DNA of 64,000 bases from Bryum argenteum (GCA_037043015.1 CM073325.1:11883001-11947000), one strand, 5' to 3'; shown: positions 21,258-34,010, numbered from the stretch's first letter. Notes: generated by a model from the sequence alone, not told the origin. Made by a program: numbers and translations.

Positions 21258-23366
21258 CTAGAATTGATTGGTGTAGTCGCGTTGGTGCAGGAGAATGCCA
21301 CTCGGCAGGTACTCAAACAGTATCCCAAGATACTTTTGGAGCTGACCAAGGTCGGTCATGTCGAAGGTGCTGCGCAGGAACTTCTTGATCCAGTGAATCA
21401 AGATGAGGCAGCTTCCAGTGATGAAAAGGTTGTCGACGTATAACATCACAATGAGGATGTGATCATTACGGTGCAGGTAGTAAAGGTTAGGGTCGTATGA
21501 GCTCTTGTAGAGGCCGATGTCTCTAAGAGCTGAGTCAATTCTATCGTACCAGGCCCTTGGGGACTGTTTAAGTCCATAGAGCGATCATAGCAGACGACAA
21601 ACTTTGCCTTCCTGTCCTGGTTCCTTGAAACCAGGGGGCTGAGTCATGTAGACTTGTTCTTTTAGTATCCCATGTAAAAAGGCGGTTCGTACATCCATGT
21701 GGTGTAGTTGCCATTTGTGGGATGCTGCAAGAGCCACTGTAGTGCGGATTGTCACCCAATTGATGACGGGCGCAAATGTTTCGTCGTAGTCTATCCCAGC
21801 CTTCTGTTCGAAACCTCGGGCGACGAGGCGTGCTTTCTTTGTGGCAGGAGTCCCTGGAAGACCGGGCTTCTCTCTAAACACCCATCGGCAAGTCATGGGT
21901 TTGACGCCCTTGGGTAAGTCTTCGAGAAGCCAAGTGTTGTTGGCGTGGATGCTCTGCATCTCCTGTTGCATTGCCTTTCGCCAGTCCATGTCTTGAATTG
22001 CCTGAGAGAATGTGGGTTGTGGTGTGTCCAGATGAGCAGAACCTGTACTTGAGAAGGCCGAGACAGGGAAGCAATCCGGAGACTCGCTTGTCAAAAACAC
22101 GTAGTAATCACCAAGACGGATGCTTGGTGCTCGAGTTCTGGAGCTACGACGGGGTTGCACAGGTAAGAGGTGGATTGGATTCGGTGACACTAACTGGTGT
22201 TCTATGGGTGCAGGTTCGGGAGAGCAATGAGCGGGGTCAGGGGAGCGAACGGTGAGTGGAGAACCGGGAGGAGTGACGGTTGGGGAACTGTTGAGGGCTG
22301 GATGGAAATGATGCTGAGGATGATCAATGCTGCTGACAGAAGGGGAAAAAGCATGTTTGGGAGGCTCGGTAGTCACTGGAGTGGCTGTAGGAACTGGTTG
22401 CTGGGAGGGATCAGCAAGCGACATATCCTGTAAGAGGTCATATGACTGGGTAGAGGGCGGGTGAGGAAATGTAAAGCTGTGTTCATTGAATGTTACGTCA
22501 CGGCTTATGACTATCTTTTTAGAAATAGGATTATAACATCGGTAAGCTTTAGATTGCTCATCATAGCCGAGAAACAAGGTGGGAAATGCTTTGGGATCTA
22601 GTTTGTTTCGTTTTTCCTGAGGTATATGACAAAAGGCTATGCATCCAATGACTCTAAGATGTGACAGGTTGGGTTTGATACCTGTGAATGCCTCCTCTGG
22701 CGTTTGGAGTGTCAGGGCTCGGCATGGGAGGCGATTCTGCACATAGTTAACAGCCCGGGCAATTTCGTCCCATAGGAATCGAGGTACGCGTGTCCCGGCT
22801 ACGACGCTACGGATGCCTTCAAGAAGGTATCTATTTCTTCTTTCAGCAATTCCATTTTGTTGTGGGGAATACCCTGCTGTCAATTGGTGGTGAATCCCGT
22901 GCATGTCGCAGAATTGCTGAAAATCTCCAGAAAGGTACTCTCCTCCGCGGTCAGTCCGTAATGCCTGGATCTTTTGGGTAGGAGTTTCAACTAAGTTTTT
23001 AAACTTAATGAAATATGAGAGTGTTTGATCCTTGTTAGTGAGAAAGTAGAGCCAGGATTTGCGAGAGTAATCGTCAATGAAGGTTAGGATGTACCGACAA
23101 TTTGTACGTGTAGAAGTTGGTAGAGGCCCACATATATCACTATGGACTAGCTGCAGTGGTGCCTTGGTAAACGTTGATCGGATTTTTGGAAAAGATTGTC
23201 GGTGTGATTTGCCGAGGACGCAACTGTCGCAGTGCTTCTTCAGGTAAGGAATTCGGGGTACTCCATTGACAAGGTGTCTAGTTGTCAAGTGGTAAAGTGA
23301 TTGTTGGTTGACGTGCGCCAGACGCTTATGCCACAGCTCGACAGTCTCAACCGAGACTTGTAGTTA
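21258..23366 (-). pseudogene. Copia-2 integrase and reverse transcriptase, near-intact
   Basis: From the TAA at 23364-23366 the frame continues with LWHKRLAHVN and the zinc-finger Cys pair (CDSCVLGKSHR), integrase core (LVHSDICGPL, RTDRGGEY, YSPQQNGIAERRNR), then reverse transcriptase (ARLVARGFEQ, DVRTAFLHG). A second in-frame stop (TGA at 21585-21587) falls just before SLYGLKQSPRAWY. Further on the active-site box reads YVDN, not YVDD, and a one-base loss near 21258 ends the frame. Both stops look like single C-to-T changes. Confidence 0.88.
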
Positions 23367-24824
23367 TTGCGTGGCTGAAAAGACTGGGGACGGGGAAGCC
23401 GTCTGTGGTGCCGAGAGCTTGTATAGTCGTGAGCGGGGGTCACGATCCGCCTTTAGAAGTAGTTTGCGGCACGAGTTGTTGAGGACTAAGCAGTGCTGGG
23501 CGGTGAATACTATTACGTGTCCTAAATCGGCAAGAGAGCCTACTGAGATCAAGTTAGTATTGACATGAGGAACGTAGAGAACATCTGTAATGGGCTTTAT
23601 TGCTGGGTTAGAAAAAACAACCGTTCCTTTGTTTTGGACAGGAAGTACTTGCCCAGCGGCAGTACGGATACTAGTAACTGATGATGCGGAGATATCTGAG
23701 AGGACGTGGGCATTGCCAGTAACGTGCGAGCTGGCGCCAGAATCCATGAACCATGGGTACTCATCGGTTGTGAATGCCGCAATAGAGGCGTTCAAAGCAG
23801 CTTGATTATCGTCGAAGTCATTAGGTGGCTCGTCCAGGTCGGCTTCTGAGGCATCTGCAACGGCGATATATGATGTGCCTTGAGTCTTGAGTTTCGACAA
23901 TTGAGCTTGGAGTTCCTTGATCTGCTTTTCCATTTTAGTCACCTCGCAATTGTTGTCGTTGTGACCGTACTGTCGACACGATCTGCAGGGACGATACTGA
24001 GTTTTGGATTGGTCGCGACCTCCACGATTCCCTCTGTTGGATCGGCCACCGCCGCGCCAGTCTCGCTGCTGAGGTGGTCGCTGAAAGCGGTCAGCAGTCT
24101 TCGTGAAGAGGACTTCGTCGGCGTCGTGGCCTCTGTCAAGCAACTTCGAGCTCTCCTCGTAAAGTAGTAAGCCCTGCAGTTGAGGAAAGGTAGGGCTGCG
24201 TTCCCTTCCCTTTTGAATAGCTTTGAATGTAGCCCACGATCTTGGAAGACTAGCTAGTAACTGATCGACTAGATCTTCGTCAGAGATGGCTACTCCGAGA
24301 CTGGATAGCTGAGTTATAAGAGAGTTCATCTGTTGCAGGTGCGAATCTACCGTTCTGCCTTCTAACATTCGTGACGAGTAAAACTTCTCCTTTAGCGCTA
24401 GTCTACGAGAAGGGCTTTGAATGTCGTACATTCGCTTCAAAGTATCCCAAATCTCTACTGGTTCGGTAAGATGCATAATGTGAAGGAGAATGTGGTCTTT
24501 TACCGTAGAGATCAGGATGCGGCATGCGCGAATCTTTAACTCTGCGTCGTTGTGTGGGGTTTGCGTTGTTGTTGTCGCAGCACCTGCCGTGCCTGCGCCC
24601 CCCGCGGTGGAATGTGTCGCGCCTGCAGCGCCTGTGATAGAGCTCGTGACTGTCGAGGAGTTGTTGCTTGAGCTTCCAGCTTCTGGTGGCATCGTTGTAG
24701 GGGAAAAAAATCGCCACAAATTTTCCTGCATGAACAACAACTTGACGCGGTAGCTCCAAAGCATGTAATTTGTTTGACCATCTAGCTTCGTAGATTCAGT
24801 CATTTCTCTGAACAGGGAATCCAT
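23364..24824 (-). CDS. Copia-2 gag-protease, 486 aa
   Basis: ATG at 24824, 37 bp downstream of the primer-binding site. N-terminal Copia gag region (MLWSYRVKLLFMQENLWRF; VDSHLQQMNSLITQL), Gly/Arg-rich linker, CCHC knuckle CRSCRQYGHNDNNC, then the aspartic protease signature WFMDSGASSHVTG. It ends at a premature TAA in the linker before integrase, so as annotated it makes gag plus protease only. An Ala/Thr/Gly-rich insertion (about residues 50-88) is unusual for Copia gag. Confidence 0.85.
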   Translation of the reverse strand: MDSLFREMTESTKLDGQTNYMLWSYRVKLLFMQENLWRFFSPTTMPPEAGSSSNNSSTVTSSITGAAGATHSTAGGAGTAGAATTTTQTPHNDAELKIRACRILISTVKDHILLHIMHLTEPVEIWDTLKRMYDIQSPSRRLALKEKFYSSRMLEGRTVDSHLQQMNSLITQLSSLGVAISDEDLVDQLLASLPRSWATFKAIQKGRERSPTFPQLQGLLLYEESSKLLDRGHDADEVLFTKTADRFQRPPQQRDWRGGGRSNRGNRGGRDQSKTQYRPCRSCRQYGHNDNNCEVTKMEKQIKELQAQLSKLKTQGTSYIAVADASEADLDEPPNDFDDNQAALNASIAAFTTDEYPWFMDSGASSHVTGNAHVLSDISASSVTSIRTAAGQVLPVQNKGTVVFSNPAIKPITDVLYVPHVNTNLISVGSLADLGHVIVFTAQHCLVLNNSCRKLLLKADRDPRSRLYKLSAPQTASPSPVFSATQ

Positions 24825-24860
24825 ATTGGATAGCTAATCGGATCTAATTTCTGTGTGCCA

Positions 24861-24878
24861 CAAAGTTCTCTGATACCA
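24861..24878 (-). other. Copia-2 primer-binding site
   Basis: Minus-strand TGGTATCAGAGAACTTTG abuts the 5' LTR and begins with the canonical 11-base match to plant initiator-Met tRNA. Confidence 0.9.
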
Positions 24879-25020
24879 TGTTGGTATTCGAGTAGGCTCA
24901 GAATAAGAGAGTTTACTGAGTGCCGCACGTACGATTAAGTACAGCGTGTTGTACACGGTGATAGGCCCTGTGGCCATTAGGTTATAACTAAACCCTAGAT
25001 GGATGAACGTTATTCCTTCA
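24879..25020 (-). repeat. Copia-2 5' LTR (142 bp)
   Basis: Partner of 19605-19746, followed by the target duplication CATTA at 25021-25025. Confidence 0.93.
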
Positions 25021-25025
25021 CATTA

Positions 25026-28000
25026 CCCCTCCTCCATCCTCCTTGGTAGCTGCTACGAACGCTTACCCCAAATGCGCTTACCCCAAATGGGCTTGCCTTT
25101 ATGATGGGCAGAAGTCGTTGGGGCATGACGAGCAAGGCGGAAAGTCGGGAAGTTGTTGCTCACAGCAGGGGATGAGCCATCTGGTACTTCAAAGTGTGTC
25201 GTCATTGGATTTTCCTTTAATGTACTCAGCTTCTGTGGAACTGAAGTCTCCCGCAGAACTAGAATCTATTGAAATACAGAAGCTATGAAATTGTGCGAAT
25301 CGGTCTATTTAACTTATTACAGAGAGTGGTGTAACCTTGAAACTCATTTTTTTGCACGTGTGTTCGTGGAAACTCAAGTGTGCAGAGAGTGATGAGTAGA
25401 CGGGATTCTAATGCCAAATTCAGTTACCAATTGAGTACGTCTCTTGGTTCAATGCAAGGATATCGTAAAGTCCTCGGCTGGTTTCCATGGGCATTGTAGG
25501 CCAGCCCAACTCACATATGTGTATCATTTGAAACTTTAGATGATGGAAGTGCAAATACTGAGCACGAGGTAGTCCAACTACCTACCAGCACCCTATCAGA
25601 TTTGCACATCTAAACATTGATATGAAACGAAAGTCAATGCAAATACGCGAATATGTTTGGTGTCTGAAGCAGGTAATCGATCACAGAATCGAAGAACATG
25701 AGTTACATGAAAGTCAAATTTCTTCAGCGCTTCTAAATGTTTCTTACTTTGTTCACAGGCGAGCCATTGCACCTTCTTTTGTCAATTCGAACAAGTAAAT
25801 ATCGAGTCACTGCTAACTGCTTCATGAGTCACTCACAGGAATAGAACTAATATTGACAGCAACGTATATTTCTCACAATAAAAAGGATGAAACACTATCG
25901 GAGTCTAAGAGGGTGACGAAGTTCACGGTCAAGAGAGTAAGGAGAAATCTCAATTGTGATCGGTTGAAATTGAGGCTCTTGAATTGTGATTGCTTGACAA
26001 TGAAATTCGTGACTGATTGGTGACCTTCTCCACCGTAGTGTAAACCGGCCTTAGAGATGTATCAATGTGGAAGTAACCCGACAACCACGAATCGTCTACT
26101 AGCTGACAAAAGAACCCCTGACTGTGAATGGAGTCATAAATTTGAGTTTTGAAATTTTTTTGTTGCTAGTCAATTTGCTGTTAGAGAGTTTTTGAGGTGA
26201 AGATGAACAATGTAATTTTAGTTTATGGTTTTCTTTTTGGTTAGTTTGTAGTACTTTCACTCCAAGATAAAATTAGTGAATAAGATAATAAAATTCCATT
26301 TATTTATTATTCTTAGGGTATTGATATCACATGATTATCATATAGGGCCTCATGACTCTAAATATGAATTTATAACATTTACGATATGTTTATTACAAGA
26401 TTGTACAAGTAAGATTTCTAAGAGCTCACCTTCATTCAAATACATGAATGACACTCCAGAAGGATTGTTGATTTTAGACTCAAAGTACCGCTTGATGCTA
26501 GGGGTTAATATTTTATACACTTTCAAATGCAATCTTGTTTTTGCAATGATAGAATGCAAAGTAGTAAATGCATTTACAATTGGAACTCTTGTGCTATGGA
26601 CTTCTATCCTATGAGGGCTTATGATATGATTGTTGCAGTGAAACATTCTTTCATTGACTGATTAATAAAAATAAAATAACATTCTTTCATGTGCATTGAC
26701 GAAGTAAAGAAAATAAATAATTGTCTCTTTCAACCTTAGTGGGCTGAATGTCAAAAAACACATTATGGATGATAAGCAACAACTTTGAAGAGCCTTAATT
26801 TCTTCATCTTTAGTCTACTTTGGATTAAATTACTTCAGTCGAGTTTAAAATCAAGTCTAGTTTTTGTGGTAAAAATTGCAGACCAATAAATAAAGTATGA
26901 ATTGATAACATGCATTTCAATGGAGGCAACTTTTGTTTCGGGGTTCTCAAACATTAGGCATGTTTAGCCAATTACGTGAAATCTAGTCTAGCTTTTCATG
27001 AATTATTGTTGTTTGATCAGAATATTATAAATGTTTCAAAAGTACAAATATTATGCAAGATTGTGAAAGATTCCTAACACAAATACGACAGATTCCTTGT
27101 ACTCTGATTTCCATGATTGTGAGATTATATAGTACACTTTAAATTTCATCTTCATGCATTCTAATTATTTTCAGTTTGAATCATAAAATTCTCAAAGTTT
27201 GTGAAAATACTGGCCCAAGAGGCAAATATGCAAGCACTGTAAATTAGACCCTGCAATGATATATACTCATCCCTCCAAATCCTAATCCTCAAGCTTGGCC
27301 TCCAAATCAATACTCTCCTTTTTTTTTATGCTGAGCATTAAATGTAAGAGTTTGATGTTTGAATCCCTGAGAGGCTTATTTTGGGACTGTCACCTTTCAG
27401 AGGAATGTACAGATCACATTAAATTAGAGGTTTTGATGTCGAGGCTCTTCATTGATATTTTGAGATTTTCTTTAAATTACTCCCCAAATGGATCCCTCCA
27501 TTAAGCCCTATAAAAGAGTGGCCTTGGAACTGCCAACAAACCCTCAAAATTGCTCTCTTCTGATGCAAAATATATATTTTTGATTTATGACAAGCTTTGA
27601 AGTATGTTTATGTAGGATCTAGTAGCTAACTTGTACATGTACATGTATATCAAATGTTATATTCAAATTCCTCATCATTTGTGAGATCGTAGAGTTCAAA
27701 GTTGAAAACCAGGTTTTATCTCCCTTGTTGCAAAAGGGAAATCTTGAGATGTTTCTTGAGAAAATTATACCAATTTCAAAAGAAAGTTTGACATGATTCT
27801 TTTCATATTCTTGATTCCTAAATGAGTAAGGTGTATATCTACATAAATTTTAACCTCATAGGACCTATAAAACCTAGAGAAAAAGCCTGATTTTGCAAAT
27901 GAAGGTGAGCTGAAATACAAAGGCCGTTCTTTGACATTAAATAAGGAATTATTGGATTGGAAATCCAAACGGTGAGATCATGCCTTGGTACCTCTTTTGC

Positions 28001-29143
28001 ATGCTTAAAAATAAAATTTATAAAACAAGATTAGAAAATAAATAAAACAATAAAATCTTAATTTTCCGTGAGCTTTTAGAATTTCTACAATTCAAATGGT
28101 TTTGGGCAAAATTTGAGAATATGTGAGGATATACTGTAATTTTGAGAATATAAGAGGAATTTTGAAGCATGAACGGTCTCGTTGGAAAGAGATGGAAAAA
28201 ATCTACGGTCCTCATGAAGGTCAACTTCATACTATCTATATTTAGTAGATAGAGGTTACCTAAAGTCAAAACATCATGTTTTGGGCTTCACTTTGATTCC
28301 TTTAAGAGTTAACTCATTGAAGGGCAAGTTTGAAAGGTATGGATTGCAGTATCTGAATCACAAGACAATTGGTGGATGAACTACATTGGTAAATGCCACA
28401 TTGATGTCAAGACCTTTTGGCATATACATATAAGAATAGGTTGAACAAACGTCGAGTTCACCTTCTTCTATGAGGAGTTAGTTGAAGGAGCAAGTACCTC
28501 ATGGGAATGCCATGACCGACCCCAAAATGATTGGCAGTTAACATAAGGCCAAACGCAACTTTCTAGAACCAACTGCTCTTTTTACATCCAGTCAGACTAA
28601 ATCCATTGGAACAGAGCCAATTTCGGTTCCTGGTTCCAAAAAGGCCTTCCAGGGGCACCCACAAACGTGGCAACGCAGCTACCACGTGGATCATTAAACT
28701 GACCCTTAATTTGACGACCCCCAGACGACGACCATCCCCGACGGTCGCCGCCTTCTCCGTTCCGCATTTACTCTTTCATATTCGGGCCTATCGCCGAAGC
28801 GAATGTTTGCTGGCCATCATTTCGCATGTGATCTTCTCGTTGCACAGTCTCCTCGCCCTTTCCACTGACCTAGCGTACGACTCGTTACTTGTTGACATCC
28901 AGCTTAATGCACTTTTTGAATTGACCATTGGATCGAGCTCTTGTGGTTGAGTAACGCTCTATCGCATTGGTTGTGTAGCTTCCCCAATTGATTCGAGCTT
29001 GTCGCAATTGATTCGAGCTTGTCGGAGGAGGAAGCGTGTGGTACATTTCGATTCGGAGCGTGCACGTTAGGAGCACATTTGTAATTTAAGTGATCGTTTC
29101 TTTTTCGATTTGAAGGAGAGACTTGAGATTAGAGTAGGAGGAT
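25026..29143. other. AT-rich intergenic region, MATE promoter at its end
   Basis: No convincing gene. 25035-25050 is an inverted match to 19188-19203 across Copia-2. 26200-28500 is anonymous AT-rich sequence with only short spurious frames. In the 5' flank or 5' UTR of the MATE gene a 20-bp unit (caattgattcgagcttgtcg) occurs twice in tandem at about 28985-29025. Confidence 0.5.
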
Positions 29144-32100
29144 ATGGCGATGGGATTAGGCGCAATGCAGCTGCTGCCAATCGGGAGCAAGCAGATGCTT
29201 GCGACATTACCGCGCAGGAGCAGAGGAATTGCGAGCGACGGGCAGCGGAGACAGGTTTCATTGGTAGCTACAAGAAGGTTCAAGAGAGGCGTGGCGGTTT
29301 CGTGTGCGGAATCGAGTGTAATTGGTGAGTCGGTCGAAGCGACACCGCCGCCCGGGGGTTCTTACACTGAGGCAGGTATTGAAGTTGTGAGGTCTATCGA
29401 ACAAGCTGAAAATGAGGTACTTCGAGCCGTGGAGAGCATGGGCATGGAAGCGGCAGGAGCTCACATCATACCTGTGCTGGATGTATTAATGGCGGAGGAG
29501 CGTGGACAAACTCAATCTGTTGCAGCTTCTCTTATGGTATCTGAAGTTGCCAAGGCTTTGGAGAGAGATGATAAAGAGTTTGTGGATGAAGCAGAGGTGA
29601 TACATGATAAGTCTCTGCACGGGATCGAGCAAGTCACTTCATCAATTGAACCCAGTCTTGTGGCGCCAGAAATGGTAGACTCTTTGCTACACGCAAGCAA
29701 TGATTCATTGTTACCGGAAGAAAACGAAGGCTCGGCATCACTCGTAGAATCAAAGAACATATTTGATCAACTGCGAGAAATTGTTGTATTTGCAGGTCCT
29801 GCATTGGGCATTTGGCTGTCTGGCCCTATTATGAGCTTGATCGATACTTCTGTGATAGGGAACAGCAGCTCTTTGGAACTTGCTGCCCTTGGTAAGTGCC
29901 CAAGCTTCAGAATTGCATTTTCCGTAAGGGAAGAAAGCATTTTGTCCTTTCTTTTTGGTTGATTTTCCAGCTTGTTCTCGCAAAGTGACTAATGATGGCA
30001 CATTGCGGCACACAGGGCCGGGCACCGTCTTGTGCGATCAATTATGTTACATTTTCATGTTTCTGTCTGTGGCCACTTCCAATCTGATTGCCACCGCCCT
30101 TGCGAAGAAGGTGAGTGCTCTTTTGAGGTGGTGTCAACTTCCTGTGTAGGAAATGATAAAATGTAGAGAGTTATCTTAAGTGGTATCGAAGTCGATCCGC
30201 ACTGGTCATTTTCCCACTCCTGTTCCATGGAGTCAATGTGGTCGTCTTTTGGCACCCTCAGGGACGGCGATCAAAGGACTGTTTACGAATTGAATTGTCT
30301 CCAAACGTAACGTGGACTTGCTTAACACTACGTGGATTCGTCCGTATCTGCTTATATTTTGTAGAGCAAGGAAGAGGCAGCAGGACATCTTTCAAGACTG
30401 CTGTGCGTGTCGTTGGCATGCGGAATTAGCATGTTTCTAGTTACCTGGTTTGGGGGATCCACTCTGTTGACAGGTAAGGAGCCTCTTACATTGCGTTACC
30501 GATAGCAACACCCTTATGTTGAATAAGATATTCGATTTCAAGTGTCATTGTAGTACAATTCGTAGATGCTCAGATGTACAATGTCTCTATCTACGAAAAT
30601 TTGCACGCTACTGTCGATCATGTTCCATCTTTTTTTGGACACGATCGGTTCTACACATGTCACAAGTTTATGGTCCTGTTTAAATTCCTAAACAAGGATT
30701 ATCATACCTGGTACAAGCACCTGGGTTATCTGAAGGGACGAACTGCATGTGTGTTAGGTCAGATTTTTTTGCATGTCCATCCGCTCAATTCTCCCAAGTG
30801 TTCGTGTTTCTGAAGCTCACACTGCATCTGATGTTTACTGACGTGTGCTTTTCAGCTTTTGTGGGACCGAAGAATGCAGCTCTGGTACCTGCAGCGATGC
30901 CTTACGTTCAGGTGCTTGTCATTGGACAGTGTTATGACATGAATACAGCTGACAATCTAAGCTTTAAAATGAGATGTGCACCGGTGTGATTTGACTTGCC
31001 TTAGTTCCTGTTCGGTACTTCTAGTTGATTGGTTAAATAATGTCACAAGTGGCTGGTGTTTAGGGACTTTTTATAGGTCGAAACTTCCGAACACAGACCA
31101 CATTATACACTTTGTTTTGGTACCATCGCGCTCCCTAAAAGTAACGTAAAATCGTATTAATTTCTATAAATTAGCTGGGAGTTGGGCTCTTTTCTGATCG
31201 CGACTCCGGAGAAATTTTGAGTATCTGAGGTTATCCAGCGAGGCTATATGTGTAGTGCATGTATGATTCTAGTAATTTGTTAGCTTTTCAGTGCTCAGCA
31301 AAGTACATGCATCCCACTTTGTAGTTGCGAAATGCTGTGCTATCTTATAGTATCCGTCTGACAGTACGTTTTGGGATGCAGGTCAGGGCATTAGCATGGC
31401 CAGCAGTTCTTGTTGGCATGGTTGCACAGAGCGCAAGGTAAGTATTAAACCTACGCATCATCAGTTATCTCAATGTGTATCTGTCTGATAGTATGTTCAA
31501 ACCAGGGCAGAAGATTGGACTGAACCTAGCTTATGAAGATTTGTGATGGACGGAGTGAAGCAATTGTGAGAATCAATTGATGTAGATAAGACAGTTCCGC
31601 AGACCAAATTACGCAGAGAATTTGACATACAGACGTACGGATGTGATATGTTGGCATTTAGTCATAGTGCGACTTTCTTGATCTGCCGTAGCAACTGATG
31701 ATTTATATGTGTTCATTATGCAGTCTTGGGATGCAGGATTCATGGGCTCCACTGAAAGTGCTAGCGATCGCAAGCTCTGTGAATCTCTTTGGAGATATCT
31801 TATTGTGCACATACCTTGGGTATGGTATCGCAGGAGCAGCATGGGCTACAACGGCCTCACAGGTGTGCTTGATCTGTCCCTATGTGCAGGGATTCTCATA
31901 GTGAAACTGCCTGGATATTACATAGACTGTTTCTTACGTTGATTGTTTACTTTTTGACACCCCATTGTAGGGGTGTTGTAGAATCTGTTTCAGATTGTTC
32001 TGATCAAGAAGTAAAATTCTAGTCGTGTAAACATCTCTATGGAATTCATCATGACATGGGACGTTATCGTTTTTGCAGTATGTCGGAGTAGTACTGATGT

Positions 32101-34010
32101 TGAAGGCATTGAACAATAAGGGCTACAATCCTCTAGCACTGTCCATACCTTCCTTGGAGGAACTTAAGATTATGGTCAACTTGGCTGGACCGGTTCTCCT
32201 CACCATGCTGTCCAAGGTAATGATTCGTGTATGCAAATTTATATTGCTTTCGGATCCTGTTTTTCTTTATTGAGGTTCTGGTCATCATACATTTGCTTGC
32301 CATAATTTCGCCGTATAGTAGGAATTTTTACCAACCTACTGAACTCTGGCGTCCGAGCAGGTTTGCTTTTACACGACAATTACTTATTTGGCAACATCTT
32401 TGGGAGCAGTAACCCTTGCTGCTCATCAGGTATGACTACAGTGTACTCAGTACAGAAAACAAAATCCACAAGGGTTTTCACTAGATGTAATCTAACTTTA
32501 TGCTCAAGAATGAACGAATGAAGTCACGCTTAGTGCAAATGAGTGTCAAACGCTTTCTAAAATCTCATCACTCGTATTGTGGCTTATATCGTTTATGACT
32601 GCAGGTGATGATTGGGGTTTATTCCTTGTGTACCGTATGGGGAGAGCCTCTTGCGCAGACCGCCCAGTCTTTTATGCCTGAACTCATCTGTGGTGTTGAC
32701 CGTAACTTGCAGAAGGTAGCCTTTTACTTACCTTTCTCTGACTTCTTCGATGATCTTCAGTTAGAGATTGAATCCGTTGTTCGACGTCTTTGCTGGACTT
32801 TCAGTTACGACGTTGTGTTTTGCCTCTAATATCTTATGATGTGAATGATTTTGCAGGCTCGGGACTTACTAAAGTCCTTGATGATGATCGGAATTGTTGT
32901 CGGTCTCACATTAGGGTGCTGCGCTATATCAGTGCCCTGGTTTTTCCCCCAAATATTTACCAAAGACTTGGCTATTGTCGCTCAGGTATGTGTGGGAAAA
33001 CTTTGGTGCCGTTGATTATGAGCTTTCGTGTCTATTCCTTGGGAGCGTTACGGTGGCTCTCCACGTCCCAGCATCATCATGCGATTGTTCGTGAAGCATT
33101 TTGGTGACGTTTATTGGACATTTTGCAGATGCGTTCTGTGTCGATACCTTTTCTTTTCAGTTTGATGATAACTCCACCTACACTTTCACTGGAGGGCACT
33201 TTATTGGTATATCCTGCCTCCTGCGTGTTCGTCATTTACTTGAAAGTTGAACTTCACAAAAATATTTAGTTAACCGCTGCCATCGAGTCTTGTTGAGCTT
33301 GATACGGTAAACATGTCGTTGCTTCGAGCTAGTCCATGTTGGTCAATCACAAAGAATAACAATATCACATTCCAATATGTCGGTATCTAGTATTGATTAA
33401 GAAGCTGTGACTCTTGTGCAGGCTGGAAGGGATATGAAGTTTTTGGGTTTTAGCATGGCTTCATGTTTCATCGGTGGTAGCATGATGTTAATGGTACGGG
33501 CTTTGACCTCAAGCTTTGCTATCACCTATGCATATTCCAACTTCTCTTTTCTCTTCTCGGTGAGCAACTCATTAAATTATGCGTCTTATTGCAATACGCA
33601 GGGAATGCACAAGCTTGGTCTCGGTTTACAAGGAAGCTGGTGGACACTTGCAGCTTTTCAGTGGGTAAGTTCGATATATACCAGTACTTTTTGTTGCTGA
33701 CATACCACATTTACCATCTACAATGTCCTTGAATGTGCCAGTGAGCGAAGTTATCTGAAAGTACTCTAACACGGACTTGGTAAAGATTCAGTAGACACAC
33801 CATCAGTTATTCTTGAGCTTCTTGATCTGCAAAGACTGGTTGGATTCTCGTTTATTGAGATTCGTATTGGCAACGGAAAGTTTCTCATCTGGGTGTTGTT
33901 TTTGGCAGTCGCGCTTCTTCCAGGCATACTCCCGGTTGCATTCATCAAAGAGCTGTTTGGCTGATCCTATTATGTCACACGAGGAGGCCGCACTACTGAA
34001 GACTGCATGA
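29144..34010 (+). CDS. EDS5-like MATE transporter, plastid-type, 654 aa
   Basis: Multi-antimicrobial-extrusion family carrier most like the plant EDS5/DTX46-47 branch, which in Arabidopsis exports salicylate precursor from plastids. Fourteen exons join in phase: 29144-29891, 30016-30110, 30365-30473, 30856-30911, 31382-31437, 31724-31862, 32079-32216, 32361-32429, 32605-32715, 32857-32985, 33129-33206, 33422-33493, 33602-33664, 33909-34010. Branch-diagnostic blocks are [20 protein letters not shown] (about 247-266), [13 protein letters not shown] (about 389-401), [16 protein letters not shown] and SLEGTLLAGRD. The first 215 residues precede the membrane domain: a basic, Ser-rich start ([15 protein letters not shown]) fits a chloroplast transit peptide, followed by an acidic helical stretch. 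Length exceeds AtEDS5 (about 540 aa) because of this N-terminus. No disruptions. Substrate is inferred from the family only. Confidence 0.93.

Larger units (their letters stand above)
19605..25020 (-). mobile_element. Copia-2: Ty1/copia LTR retrotransposon with extra antisense ORF
   Basis: Complete 5.4-kb element on the minus strand flanked by CATTA (19600-19604 and 25021-25025). LTRs are 142 bp (19605-19746 and 24879-25020) and differ at two positions that I can see. The primer-binding site TGGTATCAGAGAACTTTG (minus strand, 24861-24878) is a standard initiator-Met tRNA site. A purine-rich tract borders the 3' LTR at 19747-19758. One gag-pol frame is broken only by two in-frame stops and one frameshift, plus a YVDN in place of YVDD. 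About 670 bp between pol and the 3' LTR holds ORFs on the opposite strand. Confidence 0.95.
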
